From contig CM043950.1 of assembly GCA_014529385.2 (NCBI GenBank), positions 79,356,343-79,420,342 on the forward strand: a stretch of 64,000 nucleotides of DNA, read 5' to 3'. The stretch comes from Adiantum capillus-veneris. Its lineage: Eukaryota; Streptophyta; Polypodiopsida; Polypodiales; Pteridaceae. The position numbers and the translations under genes are program-made. Under the pieces are notes generated by a model. The model saw nothing but the letters and a program-made list of their open reading frames with translations, ran no database searches and had not been told where the DNA came from. Positions 1 to 11,211 of this stretch are shown here, in pieces (the stretch's first letter is position 1; every line of letters starts with the position of its first letter).

Positions 1-2
1 CA

Positions 3-557
3 GCTTTATGGGCCTACAGAACTTCATTTCGTACATCCTTGGGATTCACACCGTATCATCTAGTATTTGGTAAGTAAGCAATCTTGCCCATTGAAGTGCA
101 ACTACAAAGTCTCAGAGTAATGGCAAGCCAGCTTCAACAGCCCAACATGCATTTGAGAGATCACATCATCAACTTGGAAAGACTGTAGCTGGACAGAGAA
201 GAAGCAATAAATTATTATGCAGCATAAGTAGAGCATAGACGACTTAGCTTTGACGAGCATCTCCGGAAAAAAGAATTGAAGAAAGGAATGTTGGTGCTCC
301 GCTACGACACGCGCAAGGATAAGAAACTCCTACTCCGATGGGAAGGTCCTTTCATCGTCAGGAAAAAGTATGCCAATCAAAGCTACCAGCTTATGGAGGC
401 TGATGGAAAACATCATAAAACCAGGGTAAATGGTTGGCGACTTAAACCTTATTTTCTTCGATTTAACCAGGCTCCACGTATTGACATTCCAGATGAAGAC
501 ACACCATCAGCCGCCACCTCCGACGATAATGATCAAATAGATGAGCTAGAGTCATGA
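3..557 (+). pseudogene. Element 1: 3' end of Ty3/gypsy integrase
   Basis: The frame starting at base 3 reads ALWAYRTSFRTSLGFTPYHL, the end of a gypsy integrase core, and then meets a stop codon just after VFGK. The open stretch 276-557 encodes the integrase C-terminal domain (RWEGPFIVRK, YQLMEADGK, VNGWRLKPY), which in this family binds DNA. It matches the C-terminus of the intact-looking gypsy element at 47.5-52.8 kb motif for motif. The gene is partial, entering from the left edge, and broken by at least one stop and one frame change. A polypurine tract and an LTR follow, so this is the last part of a + strand element. Confidence 0.85.
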
Positions 558-570
558 ATGCCTCTAGCCA

Positions 571-585
571 AAAGGGGAGGGCTAA
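571..585 (+). other. Element 1 polypurine tract
   Basis: The purine-rich run AAAGGGGAGGGCTAA lies directly before TGATGGGGGC, the likely LTR start. Element H has nearly the same tract and LTR start (CAGGGGGAGGGCTAATGATA) at 52831-52850, so the two elements belong to related lineages. In LTR elements this tract primes plus-strand DNA synthesis. Confidence 0.75.
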
Positions 586-2080
586 TGATGGGGGCTTTTC
601 ACAAGCCAAGCTCCCATACCCCTCTTCTCTCGTCCCCACCCCATGAAAACCCCCTCTTAGGGAGGGAGTGATAAAAGGCATTGGAAAAAGTAAGAAAAAA
701 ATAAGTATAATTATGTAAGTATATAAGAAAGGTAAAATAGGCCACCTCATGCCTGCGGAGTAGCCCATCCCCACCTTGCCTCCTTTTTCTTCATTGTTGC
801 CCCGCCGTGTGTCCCTTTTCCTCTCCTCCACTCAAAAGGTCAACCCCCTCTCTCTTCCCCTTGTCCTTTCTCCTTTCTCTCTCCCCTCAAGCTACCCCAC
901 CTCTCACCAATAATGCATTCTAACTCACCAATAATGCACCCTAGCTCACATGCAACTTACCCTATCTTCCAAAATAGTATACCCCACCCCCCCTTTCTAT
1001 CTCCTATCATATCCCATGACCTAAATACCCCCGTCTCTCTCTAAAGGGCGCCATGTCTCTTGTATTGTAGCTAAATAACCTCCCCCACACTCACACACAC
1101 TCAGTTTCATTGAAAAAGGTGTCCACAGACCCATCCCCACCCGGTGGTTACCTGATTTTTCTTGTGTTGACACACATCTGCACACAGATTCACCTCTGAA
1201 CACACTCCCCTCTCTCCCCTCTTGTAATTACTTTAGTCTCTATGTCACCTCTCACTTCTTCTCATCAACCCATCTCTCTCTCTTAGTCTCTCTCTCATGA
1301 GACTGCTGTTCTGGCACATATACACACAGCCAGACAAGTGGGGCCCATAGTCACATGGACTATGTAGATAATGATTTCTTCATTTCTAAATTCTATAATT
1401 TCTCCCCCCTCCTCCCCTATATAAGGAGGGGTCACCATCACACTAAAGACACACACAACATCACCAAAGAACACACTATGCACTGTGTGTGCCTAGTGCA
1501 CACACACACACCCACACCATCACCATCACCGCAATCACCATGCTTGTCTTGAGCATGACCTCTACACCCTTGGATATGGAAGATGAAGGGCAACTAAATG
1601 AAGGATGATGGCCATAACCCTCGTGCGAGTCTTCGCCATCAACTCCCACCTATCCGCCATGTGCTCTACCACTCTCTCCCTTATCATTCCCCTACCCTAT
1701 GCTCCCCATTTCATCGCCTTATTCTCTAAATAAAGCTTGAGGTTTTGTGAGTATGTTTTCTTGCAATGTTTTGCCCATGTGAGGTGTGCGGAATCGCCAC
1801 CTAGTTTTGTGTTTGGAGTGAGCTTGTGTATGTGTGAAGGGTGTGCGGATTCGTCATCCTTTTGTGGTGCCTAAGTACTAAGCCGCTATAACCCCTCCCT
1901 CACTCTCTCTCTCTATCTCTCTCTCTCTCTCTCTCTCACTTGATCTCATTCCCTTTCCTCTTCATCATTACTCCCAAGCATCCATCTCTCTTGGTTATGG
2001 TGGTGTGTTGTTTGCGTCCTAGCCGCTGAAGCTAGGTGGTGCCCCTGTTTGCTTTACCATGACAGGCTCGAGGCGCGCCA
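586..2080 (+). repeat. Element 1: 3' LTR
   Basis: The LTR begins TGATGGGGGC after the polypurine tract. It contains a TATA box (TATATAA, 1418-1424), an AATAAA signal near 1729, a (CT)n tract at about 1903-1938, and a 3' segment (TTTGCGTCCTAG, then CTAGGTGGTGCCCCT) that resembles the end of the LTR of element H. No protein-coding gene is visible here. The right edge is uncertain: candidate CA ends lie at 2064 and 2080, and - strand gag coding of element A begins near 2097. The 5' LTR is outside the window, so no LTR pair or target duplication can be checked. Confidence 0.65.
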
Positions 2081-2096
2081 TTCGGTCCCTGGTGTT

Positions 2097-4823
2097 TTAG
2101 AGGCCGTCGGTGTTAGGGGTTCGCTTTGCTCCCGTCAGTGGTAGAAACACTCCTCGTTCATCACCAGTCTTGTCTACTCGTCTTCTTAGGTCATCGGCTT
2201 CATTGGCCTCTCCGACTTGTTTCCACAATTCTTCAAGACCATCTATGTCTTTACAATCCTCAGGTATAGCTTGGTGAAATCCCTCGAAAGAGTTATTCGT
2301 GATATTCAGTACTATCCTTGGTTCTAATGCTGGGTCTTTGAGGTTTGTTATGTGCTCATGACTAGAATCTGGCTCTTTTAGTTCCTGGTTTGGTGGGATT
2401 ACTTGTGTAGGCATGACACAGATCACATCCTCAGGTTTTGCAACATGTGGTTGTAGTAAATCTTGGGCTGTTTGAATCATTTTTTGGCTCATTTCAAACC
2501 TTTACTTTTCTAGTTCCCCATAGGGATATGTCATCCACCTGTGTTCTTGGGTTTGGTTGTTTATGAGCCTCACATCATAGGATTTCAAGAAGGCATCTAA
2601 TGTCTCATTAACCTGCTCTGCCAACACAGATCCTCCTGAACTAGCACTTCTCGGTTTCTCATCCGTGGATGGTTCTTCTAAAGGTTTAACCATCTATGTA
2701 AGAGAAGGTGCCTCCTTTTCCTCATGTTGTTTTATCTTCTCCTCAGCTTTGGTAAGCTTCTCAGCTAGGGATTTTTTCTCTGGTTCCTTACGTGCTTTCA
2801 TCCTAGTCTTTCTAGCTTTCCAACTATTTCATTTGCTCTTGGTTTTCTGACTAGGTGCGTCTGGCTTTGGTCCATCATCTATCTTTGGACTCATGTTACT
2901 TTCTGTGTTCTTTGTCTATGGATTCTCATCAGCTTTCTTTTGAGCTTGTGCTCTCGTAACCACTTGAACTGGTACGACATTTTCATTTTCTGAGCTACTA
3001 GGTAACTGAACAATACCTAATACATTTGTCGTGATTTTCCTGATTTGGTTTGGGTTTTTCGGGAAATCGATCAAGTGAGTGATACCACACTCAAGACAAT
3101 AGGCATTTACTTCAGTGATCTCCATATGAGGACATTGTTTGACCAAGTGGTTGTCACTACTTTTGTGACAATTTGTCTTTGGTTGAGGAGATTCTTTTAG
3201 CATTTCCTCTTGGCTATAAGCAAGCTTTGACCTAGATAAGCCGCTATTTGCAATGAATCGCAATGTACTTTCGTCCATTTCATACCTTCTTTCGGTTTCG
3301 ACTGAAACCCAGGAGGTGGAGGTTGTACAGGCCTCACCACTCCATGTGTTTCTCTCACATTTTGTTGCTCCGAAGGGTAGTACTCACTTTGGTTGCTATA
3401 CCACATTGTAGCTCGTATTGGCATTGGTTTATTTGATGCTTCCATCATTGGCATGTATCTCATGTCTACCGGCATTCTAGCACCTGGCAGCGGAGGTTGT
3501 TGTCCTAAGACAAGCTGTGGCCTTAAAACTCCTACTGGTCTTGGCGCATTCCACGTAATGTATCTAGGTGGAGTACGTGCTTTTGGAACAGGTTGTACAT
3601 ACCTCTCCCTAGCATTTTCCATGCTATAATAGCACTCTTCCTCCGTATGGTTCGTCCATTTTCTCTCAATTTCACACCACTTCGACTCTCACTAATCAGA
3701 ACTTACAAGAGGAATCAACCTCTGGACCAAGTCATCGATAAGATTTTCTTGATCAATAGGTGTCGTTGGCTTGGAAATAGACTCACTTATCTGTGAAACA
3801 CTGTGCTGAGAGGATGTGTCATCTCCTTGACTCTTTAAGTCTTTTTCTTTGTATGCCTTACAAGTTATCCACTAGATAAAGAGCTTTTTTGATCAACTTG
3901 TTTAGCATCATCCTCCTTATCATATGCAGATCCTTTTGAAGACCCGCATGTCTCATTCCCTAGATAAAGATGAGCATCAGTTGTTCTTGCGTAGGTAATT
4001 CCGCTCTCGGACAGAGCTTAACATATCTCTTGAGCCGTAATGATGCTTTGCGTACTGATTCATTCTCTTTCTGTTTGAATCTATGGATTTGCGAGACCGT
4101 GTTGTGAGCAATGCCTTTTGGCGAGAATTCTTCAATAAACTCCTCAAACAGCTCATCTAGGGTCTCAAAATTCCATTTTTCCACTGAGTCGAACCATGTA
4201 GCTGCATCATCTTCTAGAGTCAATCCAAATCCCGAAAACTGTGTCGCAAAATTTGAAACTTCCTCTGCTCTAATCACTCTTCTAAAAGCCGTTACGTGAT
4301 CTCTCGGATCTTTATCTCCGGAGTATTTTCTGTTTACCCATTTCTGGACTTGGGATGGTCTAACTCGTCGATTGTCTACAGGTCTAACCAGAGACTCTCC
4401 CAATCCTTCTCTCGTTATTTCTCTTGAAGGGAATCCTGGTGGCTCTCTTCTTGGAATTCCTATAGGAATTCTCATGTTTGGTGGAGGCATTTGTGGTCCT
4501 TCATTGACCCAATAGCCACCTCTTTCTAGTACAGTCTGTGGATTTGTGCTTTCCACAACTCTGTATTCTCGTCCATACTTGTCGACAACTATAGATCTCC
4601 ATTGACACTCGACTCCGTATTTGTAGACATATAGGAGCTTGTAATCCGTTATCTCTTGTAGGTATGGATCTAAGCACCTATAAAGATTGACCTCATTGTC
4701 GTCAATGTATCTATATAGTCCTTCACTCTCATGACCAATCATCCAAACTCTCTCAACAAGATGGATCTTTATCAATTGCAAGTTTGGAAGATCCATTGTG
4801 GGAGGATATTCCTCCATCGTCAT
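2097..4823 (-). pseudogene. Element A: Ty3/gypsy gag (broken)
   Basis: Reading leftwards from 4823, an open frame of 287 residues begins MTMEEYPPTMDL and contains a gag-type region (AATWFDSVEKWNFETLDELF, then VRKASLRLKRYV). Further pieces in changing frames follow: a Cys/His patch WTNHTEEECYYS near 3640, a Pro-rich linker, a second Cys-rich piece (CHKSSDNHLVKQCPHME, then NAYCLECGITHLI) near 3050-3170, and an acidic/basic tail with VVTRAQAQKK. Gag forms the particle and the Cys-rich pieces would bind RNA. Stops and frame changes at about 3960, 3622, 2916 and 2693 make it inactive. Pol is missing because element 1 interrupts the element at about 2090. Confidence 0.75.
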
Positions 4824-7800
4824 CGAATCGTTGTCACGTTGTTGTTGAAGCAGTCCTTCAACGCGTGAGCATATGTGTTTGAATTTGGAAAAAGTCCTTC
4901 TCTTAGCATATGCTCAAAATAACCTAGATCTTCCTTGACACATCCACATTGGGCGTATCCCGCAATCAACGTGCTGCAAGAGATGATCCAAGTTTGTGTA
5001 ACCTGCGTTTGAATCTAGGGTAGACATAATTTCTAGGCTTAAGAGATTTTACTTGGTTCATGTAGACTTAGTCCACTGTGTTCAAGTTCTTTGGTTAGGG
5101 AAAGTCGAAACTATGTCCAAAACCGCAACCGTTTCGTCACAATTCTCGCAAATTGTCGCTTTTAGACACCCCTAACTTGCGGATGTATTTTGAGGCCTCA
5201 AACGATGTTTTTTTCAAAGTTCAAGTTTTTCTCTAAGATCTGTAGAGCCGCTCTCAAGCTACGTTTTGATATAAAAACTTTTCCGATCTGATATCGTTTG
5301 TGAAATTTTTGGCCAAAACTGTGAAATGCAGTTTAGACTGGTCAAAATGAATCCAAATTCAATTTTAAAAGAAGATTTGGGATCTTTGTGACACTGTGAA
5401 CACTCCTGTATGGTCAAAAGTATAGTTGGACCCTAAAACTAGCCTAGAGACATCCTACGCATAGGATGTCTATATGCTCAGAATTTAACAAAATTTGGTC
5501 CAGAGACTCCCCTTAAGTCCAGCAACACAATGGTATGCTCATAATTTCCTTTGGACCTAAAAAATGGCCTTGAGACATCCTACGCGTAGGATGTCTTTTT
5601 GCTCAGAATGACTTGAAATTCTCACCCCAGACTCTCCTTGATGTGCTGATCACAGTGGTGTGCTCATAGGTTGGTTTGGAGTCCTAAATCAAGCTGGAAA
5701 TGTCCTACGCGTAGGATGTCTAATTGCTCAGATTTTGTACAAACTTGATCCGAAGATTCTCCTAGTGCTCAGCAACACAATGGTATGCTTAGAATTGAAT
5801 TTGGATGCCAATAGGTCAAGATTTGGGCTGCATAAGCTTCTACTGCACTCCAAGAGTAGGATGTTTGACAATTCTTGTCTTTTCTTGGTAAATAGGCCAA
5901 ACAAGGTCCGAATTCACTTTTGAAAAATTTTCTGGAATCCTTGAGACACTTAGAACCTCCCTAAATGGCCAAAGTAGAATTTTGACCACTTTATGACCCT
6001 GGAGACATCCTACGCATAGGATGTCTTTTTGCTATGTTTCAGCTCAAACTTGCACTATAGCTTCCCCTTGATGTGCTAAACTCACAACTATTTTTACTTT
6101 TTGATTCTGACACCTAGAGGTTGGTCAAATGATCAAGAATCTATTCCAAAAGCCTGATGTCTGTTCTGATGAATTCACCAGTCAAATCAACTCCAAATTG
6201 GACCAAAATTGACTAGGAGGCTTTTCTAAGGCTATACAACACCCTGCTATGTCCACAGTTTGAATTTGGCCTCTAAATCATGCCTTAGACATCCTACGCG
6301 TAGGATGTCTAACTGCTCAGAATTGCCCCAAATTTGAACCACAGGCTCTTCTTAAGGTGTTGATCACAGTGGTGTGCTCAGAGGTTGATTTGGAGTGCTA
6401 AATCATGGTGAAGACATCCTACGCGTAGGATGTCTAAGTGCTTAGAATTGCCCCAAATTTGAACCACAGCTTCCCCTTGATGTCAGCAACCCAATGTTAT
6501 GCTTAGATTTTAATTTGGATGTCAAAAGACCCCAAAACTAGTTGTTCTAGCCTTTTTCAGTCTAAAGTGCTAAAGTCCGCTTTGAACTCAATTTTCTCAC
6601 CCGAATGAGGTGAAACCCTTTTCAGTCACTCAATATATCATTCAAAACATGTTCATGCAGCCATCTTATGGTTTTGGTCTCAAAATTAGGCCTTGGACAC
6701 AATTTGGGTAGGATGTCTGGAAATTCTCGTCTTTTGGCTTTGATCTCTCAAAATTTGGTCAAATTTCCACTTTCCAGGTGAAAACAGGGTAAAACCTACC
6801 TTCTAAACACATTGGTAACCTCATATTTTCAAAAAAATGCCCAGATCACCATGTAGACATCGTATGCGTAGGATGTCTACTGCTTATTTTTTCAGACTGA
6901 AGTGTCCCTGATGCTTCCTTATGCTCTCAGCAAGTGCAAGTATGCTTTACAATTGCAAAAACATGCAAAAATCACTCAATTTAAGCCTTTTCTGAAATTT
7001 TACATTTTTTGACTCCACCTTTTGGCTTTTAGTCAACAAAAATAGGGAAAAACACTCAAGTCAATATGATACTAGGGTAAAACCTACCCTCTCAACCCAC
7101 TGGTAACCTCAGTTTTCCCAAATTCCCTGCCAAAAGAGCCCTAGAGACATCCTACGCGTAGGATGTCTAATGATGAAAATTTTGGCAGAATCCATCCACA
7201 GGTATCCCCAAGTCTTGAGCACTACTTTTCAAGCATTCCTACCAGTTTTTATGCAAAATTGTGCTCAGAATCTTAAGTTTCTTGTTTTTGCGTTTTTGAC
7301 ACTCCGTCTTTGGTCTTTTGGGTGTCAAGAGTTGATCAAAACTCTAGTTTCAATGTATACTTAGGGTAAACCCCCCCTCCTGAACACACTGGTGCAGTCA
7401 AAATTTTCAAATTTGGTCTCAAGAACCCCCTTGAGACATCCTACGCGTAGGATGTCTATGTTTTCATAATTGCACGTTTTCTTCACAGAACCCTTGCAAA
7501 TGCTCTTTTATATGCACAACATCAGTCAGTCATACAAAAAATATCCACAAAAGCTTGTTTAATGCCTTTTTACCCTCAAAAGCACACTTTTCCGTGATTT
7601 CAAATGCAATCAAGCACTTTAGCAAATAATTTAGTGTTGAATAGCTCTAGATCAGAATCCGATCACTTACCTAAAGCTACTCCTACAAATCATATGGGGT
7701 TTTGCATCTATGAGTAGAAAAACGCTTCACTGCCACACACGGACTAGTAAACGCTTTTATCACCTCACAATTCACTCGACCACCAACAACTACTCTAATC

Positions 7801-7984
7801 CACAGATCCTAACAAAACCTATCTAGTCGCAGACCCTCGGCAAGACACACGCTTCCTGGCTATCCACTTGATCTCGCAGAATATCCTCTTCCGGATCCAC
7901 TTAAGAAAAACGCTTTCTTTAGTCGAAACTAAATCAAGCAACCATCACACGAGTGTTAGTAGGAAACCTACTTAGGTCCTTGTG
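4824..7984 (-). other. Element A: long untranslated leader with palindrome repeats
   Basis: This 3.1-kb stretch lies between the primer-binding site (right) and gag (left) of - strand element A, and shows no supported coding region. It is made of loosely repeated units: phrases such as TTGCTCAGAATTGCCCC and GGTATGCTCA recur, and each unit carries a palindrome (see the repeat entry). Spacing is about 125 bp in the part at 5448-6435 and about 290 bp in the part at 6855-7457, suggesting growth by tandem duplication. Confidence 0.75.
5448..7457. repeat. Nine dispersed 24-bp palindromes centred on ACGCGT
   Basis: Copies lie at 5448-5471, 5573-5596, 5698-5721, 6003-6026, 6287-6310, 6412-6435, 6855-6878, 7145-7168 and 7434-7457. 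The core CATCCTACGCGTAGGATG is its own reverse complement, and the palindrome extends to AGA...TCT. Five copies (5573, 6287, 6412, 7145, 7434) are perfect over 24 bp; those at 5448 and 6003 have GCAT at the centre, 5698 and 6855 have mismatches in the left arm. Two more decayed right halves (GTAGGATG) lie near 5861 and 6712, and related GCGTAGGATG appears near 8356 in the LTR. The flanks are less conserved than the palindrome. Confidence 0.9.
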
Positions 7985-8002
7985 TCCCCGGCAGCGGCGC
8001 CA
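7985..8002 (-). other. Element A primer-binding site (tRNA-Asp type)
   Basis: Read on the - strand the site is TGGCGCCGCTGCCGGGGA, immediately inside the LTR. It is complementary to the 3' end of plant tRNA-Asp(GUC), with one mismatch to the familiar TGGCGCCGTTGCCGGGGA. It sets the orientation of element A as leftward and defines the inner edge of its 5' LTR. Confidence 0.85.
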
Positions 8003-8003
8003 A

Positions 8004-8962
8004 TGTTGGACGGAGCGACTCACACACCCATGAAGTGCATGCAAACACTACCTAGATCAACATAATGTCAATCGAGGACACAGATGACACGATAGGCACA
8101 CGGAGGAAATCTCTTTAGCTTGTCAGGCTCAGACCATCCTACACATACAACACTCTGGAAGGCCAACTAAACCACAATCAAGAACCTCACTGCTCTGAAC
8201 TACACCACCTAGCCACATACACACATACGGAAGTTAACTCACCTAATCATGCCAGATTCGTACGAAACTTAAGGAACACCATCCCCTCACTAGGATACAC
8301 CTGTCCCTACGCTTCTACACTCAAAAACCTCACTCTAAACCCATCTGCAGAAAATGCGTAGGATGATAGAGCAGAATTTTGAAAGTGCCTAAAATTGAAA
8401 TTTATGAGTACCTATGCGTAGCTTATGTCGCCACAATTCTATAGACTACTAGCACGCAGAAAACAGACATCGATTGATACACTTACGGCCACAATAGCTT
8501 GTAGATGCGTCGGCGTGTGCACTTCCTCTCGCATGGAGTGCTTGGCGTTGTCACGTAGCTCTCCTCGAGCCTACAACAATGGTGCAGTCGGATCTCCAAT
8601 GTGTTGAGCAAGCCGGGCGTAGCGAGAGGATAAAGCTCACACTCACTCTCTTTCTCTCTCACACATAGTGGACGACAACGCTAAATTTTGATTATGAGAA
8701 AAGTCTCCTTTACAAAATGACCTAGGTACCTTATATACTAAGGCTACCTTAGGTTTAACCAAAAATGGGGTTGAAAGGGTTAAATGGCTTTGTATTTACA
8801 ATCTGGAAGTGCCATTCAACCCTAGATTCTGAAACTAGAATAACTACTCATTACAAATGACGTTTACAGCGATAATCCGCAGCATTTCAGAACTCGCAAA
8901 AGATAAGACTTTGGTACGAAACTTGAGTTATGTTGAGTTGTTGACCCAGCGGCCGGTCAACA
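8004..8962 (-). repeat. Element A: 5' LTR (959 bp)
   Basis: On the + strand the repeat starts TGTTGGACGGAGC and ends GGTCAACA, giving a 5-bp inverted end pair TGTTG/CAACA. It lies between the tRNA-Asp primer site (7985-8002) and the broken protease of element B, which is cut at 8963. A TATA box for leftward transcription (TATATAAG) lies at about 8730-8737. The partner LTR is not in the window. The right edge is supported by the sudden loss of element B's protease reading frame. Confidence 0.8.
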
Positions 8963-9190
8963 AGAGATAAAGAAGTCCTCTTTGTCCACATAGCTTTGAA
9001 CATGAAGCCTCAATTTCCCGATTAAGGGAGTGACTGAAGCTTCTTGCTCCTTGAAATCACTGTCTGCGGGTAGGACATCTCCCATATCGTAGGTTTGTAT
9101 GCCTAGCTTGGTGGCCAACTCCATAGATATAGAATTGTGAGTAGAACCAGGGTCAAAGAGAATAAAAGAATCATGTTCTCTTACCTATCC
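8963..9190 (-). pseudogene. Element B: retropepsin fragment
   Basis: The - strand frame reads DSFILFDPGSTHNSISMELA and then LHVQSYVDKEDFFIS before it is cut at 8963 by the LTR of element A. DPGST is the aspartic-protease active-site motif (usually D-S/T-G; here D-P-G, seen in some plant gypsy families). In the family the protease processes the Gag-Pol polyprotein. The missing second half and all of pol would lie left of element A, outside the window. Confidence 0.75.
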
Positions 9191-10809
9191 CCAATCATGG
9201 CATAGAGGAGATCCTTTGTGGTGAGTTTGGTGAGTCTCCTCCTCTTGGATTTCAACCAAGGAAGCTCTAGGAGGATCTTGGCAATTGTTCTTTTGGGGAC
9301 AAGAGCGGTACGCATGCCCTTGTTCGCCGCACTTGAAGCACCGGTTATCGTTGCGATAATGCTCAAGCTCTTCAGGAGAGATTTTGTTCTTACCTTTGTA
9401 AACTCCCTTCTCTTTAGCTTTGTGGGAGTTGCCCTTACGATACTTTTGGACATTGTCCTTCCCCTTAGGCTCATTGGAACCCTTGTTTTTCGGGGGCTTA
9501 TTATTTCTTTTAGTCCCCCGTTTGGAAATTGATTTGAGAGGCCACCATAGTATGGTGTATTACCGTCAATATGGTACGTGGCCTTTGGGAGTTGACATAC
9601 TCCGCCATTTCTTCGGTTAAGCCCGCACAAAATTGTTGCTTTTGCTCTCCAAAATCCAACTTTTTGGAGATAGTGGCTTTGAGTTGTAGGTCCCAAAACT
9701 TGTCTACATATTTGTGGATGGATTCATAGGGAGAGAGATTTAGGCTTCGCCATTCGGTGAGTACTTTGTCTTTGGCATCGGTGGCCAAAAACTGCTTCAT
9801 AATGGAAGCTCTTAAAGATTTCCATGTTTAAGAGCTCTTAAAGATCTTAAAAACTGCTTCACCTTTGGCTCGTAGGCTAGACCACCATTGCTTGGCGGAC
9901 TTTTGAAAGTGCATAGCTACATGGCATAGCTTAGAGGACTCCATGAAGCCCTCATCTCCAAACGCCGCATTGAACTGTTGGATAAAGGCCAAGACTTTGT
10001 CCGTAGCACCAAAAGTACCATCATAGGTAAGGAAAGAGATGCTCTTCCCTCCCTCTTTGAATTTCTTCAACTTGGACGACCTCTTCCATGCGGCATAGGA
10101 TTTCCTATGGCCTCTTATTTTTGATGGTTCCAAAGGTTGCACCATCACTTTCTTCAGAAGGTGAAGAATTTGAAGAAGGTGGAGAAGAGGGTGACCTCTT
10201 TCTTGCCTTTTTCTTGTCTTGATCTTTGTGGTCTTCACCATCACTTTCATAAGAGGAAGAGGATGAAGAAGATGGAGAAGAGGGTGTCCTCTTTCTCGCC
10301 TTTTTCTTCTCTTGCTTTTTATCCTCCCTCTTTGAATTATGGAGTGGAGAAGAGTGTAGTGGTCTTCTCTGCTTTGGTGGTGATGGAGAGCGTTTAGCCC
10401 GCCGTCTTCGTGGAGCCATCTCCGCCAAGATGGCGGGAGACTCACTTCTTTCTTGTTCCTTCGATGGAGGCTCTTGAGTTCTCCTTTGGGAAGGAGATGC
10501 ATCATCAAGAAGTAAATTCTTGAGCCCTTCGTACGGATTCTCTTCTTCTTCCCAAATCGGAGAGAGACCTCTTTTGGTAGTCTCACAAGGAGGCTTCCTA
10601 GGTGTTCTCTCGTCATGGTGATGAGCTTAGAGAATCCCGTGATCACAAAGCTGCCGTTGCACTTCACTTTAGAGAGATGGATTGCCCATGGCTTGTTGAA
10701 GCCTAGAAACAAGATAGTTAACAAGCATTGAAGCATGATTAGTAGCTTGCTCATGAGAAAAATCAAAGTTATCAACATTAATTTCACTCTCTTTACTATT
10801 GTCAGCCAT
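9191..10809 (-). pseudogene. Element B: gypsy gag (broken)
   Basis: The likely start is ATG at 10809 (MADNSKESEINVDN). The same frame meets stops after GNPSL and near 10625, then continues through a Lys/Arg/Ser-rich region (RRRRAKRSPSPPKQ, 10428-10105). After a frame change it reads FLTYDGTFGATDKVLAFIQ and HVAMHFQKSAKQWWSSLR, then RSLNLSPYESIHKYVDKFW and FCAGLTEEMAEYVN (9800-9510), and ends with a CCHC zinc knuckle CFKCGEQGHAYRSC near 9295-9335. These are the usual parts of a plant gypsy gag: a particle-forming domain then RNA binding. At least two stops and two frameshifts make it inactive. The zinc knuckle is followed directly by the protease fragment. Confidence 0.8.
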
Positions 10810-11198
10810 TCTAACAACTTTTAGGTGTACTTTCGCACTTCAAGCTCTAGTTGCTACTCCTCTTTACCCCTTTAGAAATAGCACTCAAGCTACTGTACCC
10901 GCGGCTCGAATACCATTAATTGCAAGGAATAGAAGAGAGGGTCGTTCAAAACCAAAACAGCACCGGCTCCTGTCAAGCTTCTAATAGCTCAATAGTGGTT
11001 AAGCCGTAAGCAAGCCCCGTAGGAGTCCACTATTAAGACCATAGCTCTTGACCGTGATACCCCGTTAATTGCACGAAGGCAGGCACACTACAAGGCTGAA
11101 AAATCCCTATTCTACTTACTCACGTGCAATTAATAATACCAACCATTTATGGCTAGCTTGAGGACCTCCCTTCTTGAGCAAGAAAAGAGAAACCTTGT
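10810..11198 (-). other. Element B leader
   Basis: Short untranslated stretch between the primer-binding site and gag of - strand element B. It carries two GATACC...TTAATTGCA phrases (near 10910 and 11060). No coding region is supported. Confidence 0.5.
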
Positions 11199-11210
11199 GC
11201 CCTGATACCA
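11199..11210 (-). other. Element B primer-binding site (initiator-Met type)
   Basis: On the - strand the site reads TGGTATCAGGGC, one base off the common TGGTATCAGAGC that pairs with plant initiator tRNA-Met. It lies one base inside the LTR that starts at 11212. Confidence 0.75.
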
Positions 11211-11211
11211 A

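Noticed and set aside
463-831. 122-residue - strand ORF
   Set aside because: It lies across the end of the integrase remnant and the LTR start on the opposite strand and has no family pattern.
5448-7457. CRISPR-like array
   Set aside because: Repeats are palindromic with long, uneven and mutually similar spacers, the sequence is eukaryotic, and they lie in a retroelement leader.
7985-8002. tRNA-Asp 3' end as a possible tRNA gene
   Set aside because: Only the last 18 bases match; there is no cloverleaf upstream, and the position directly inside an LTR identifies it as a primer-binding site.
9828-10817. Single 329-residue - strand ORF as a gene
   Set aside because: Only its C-terminal half is in the gag frame; the first half is a shadow of the true N-terminal gag frame that starts at 10809.
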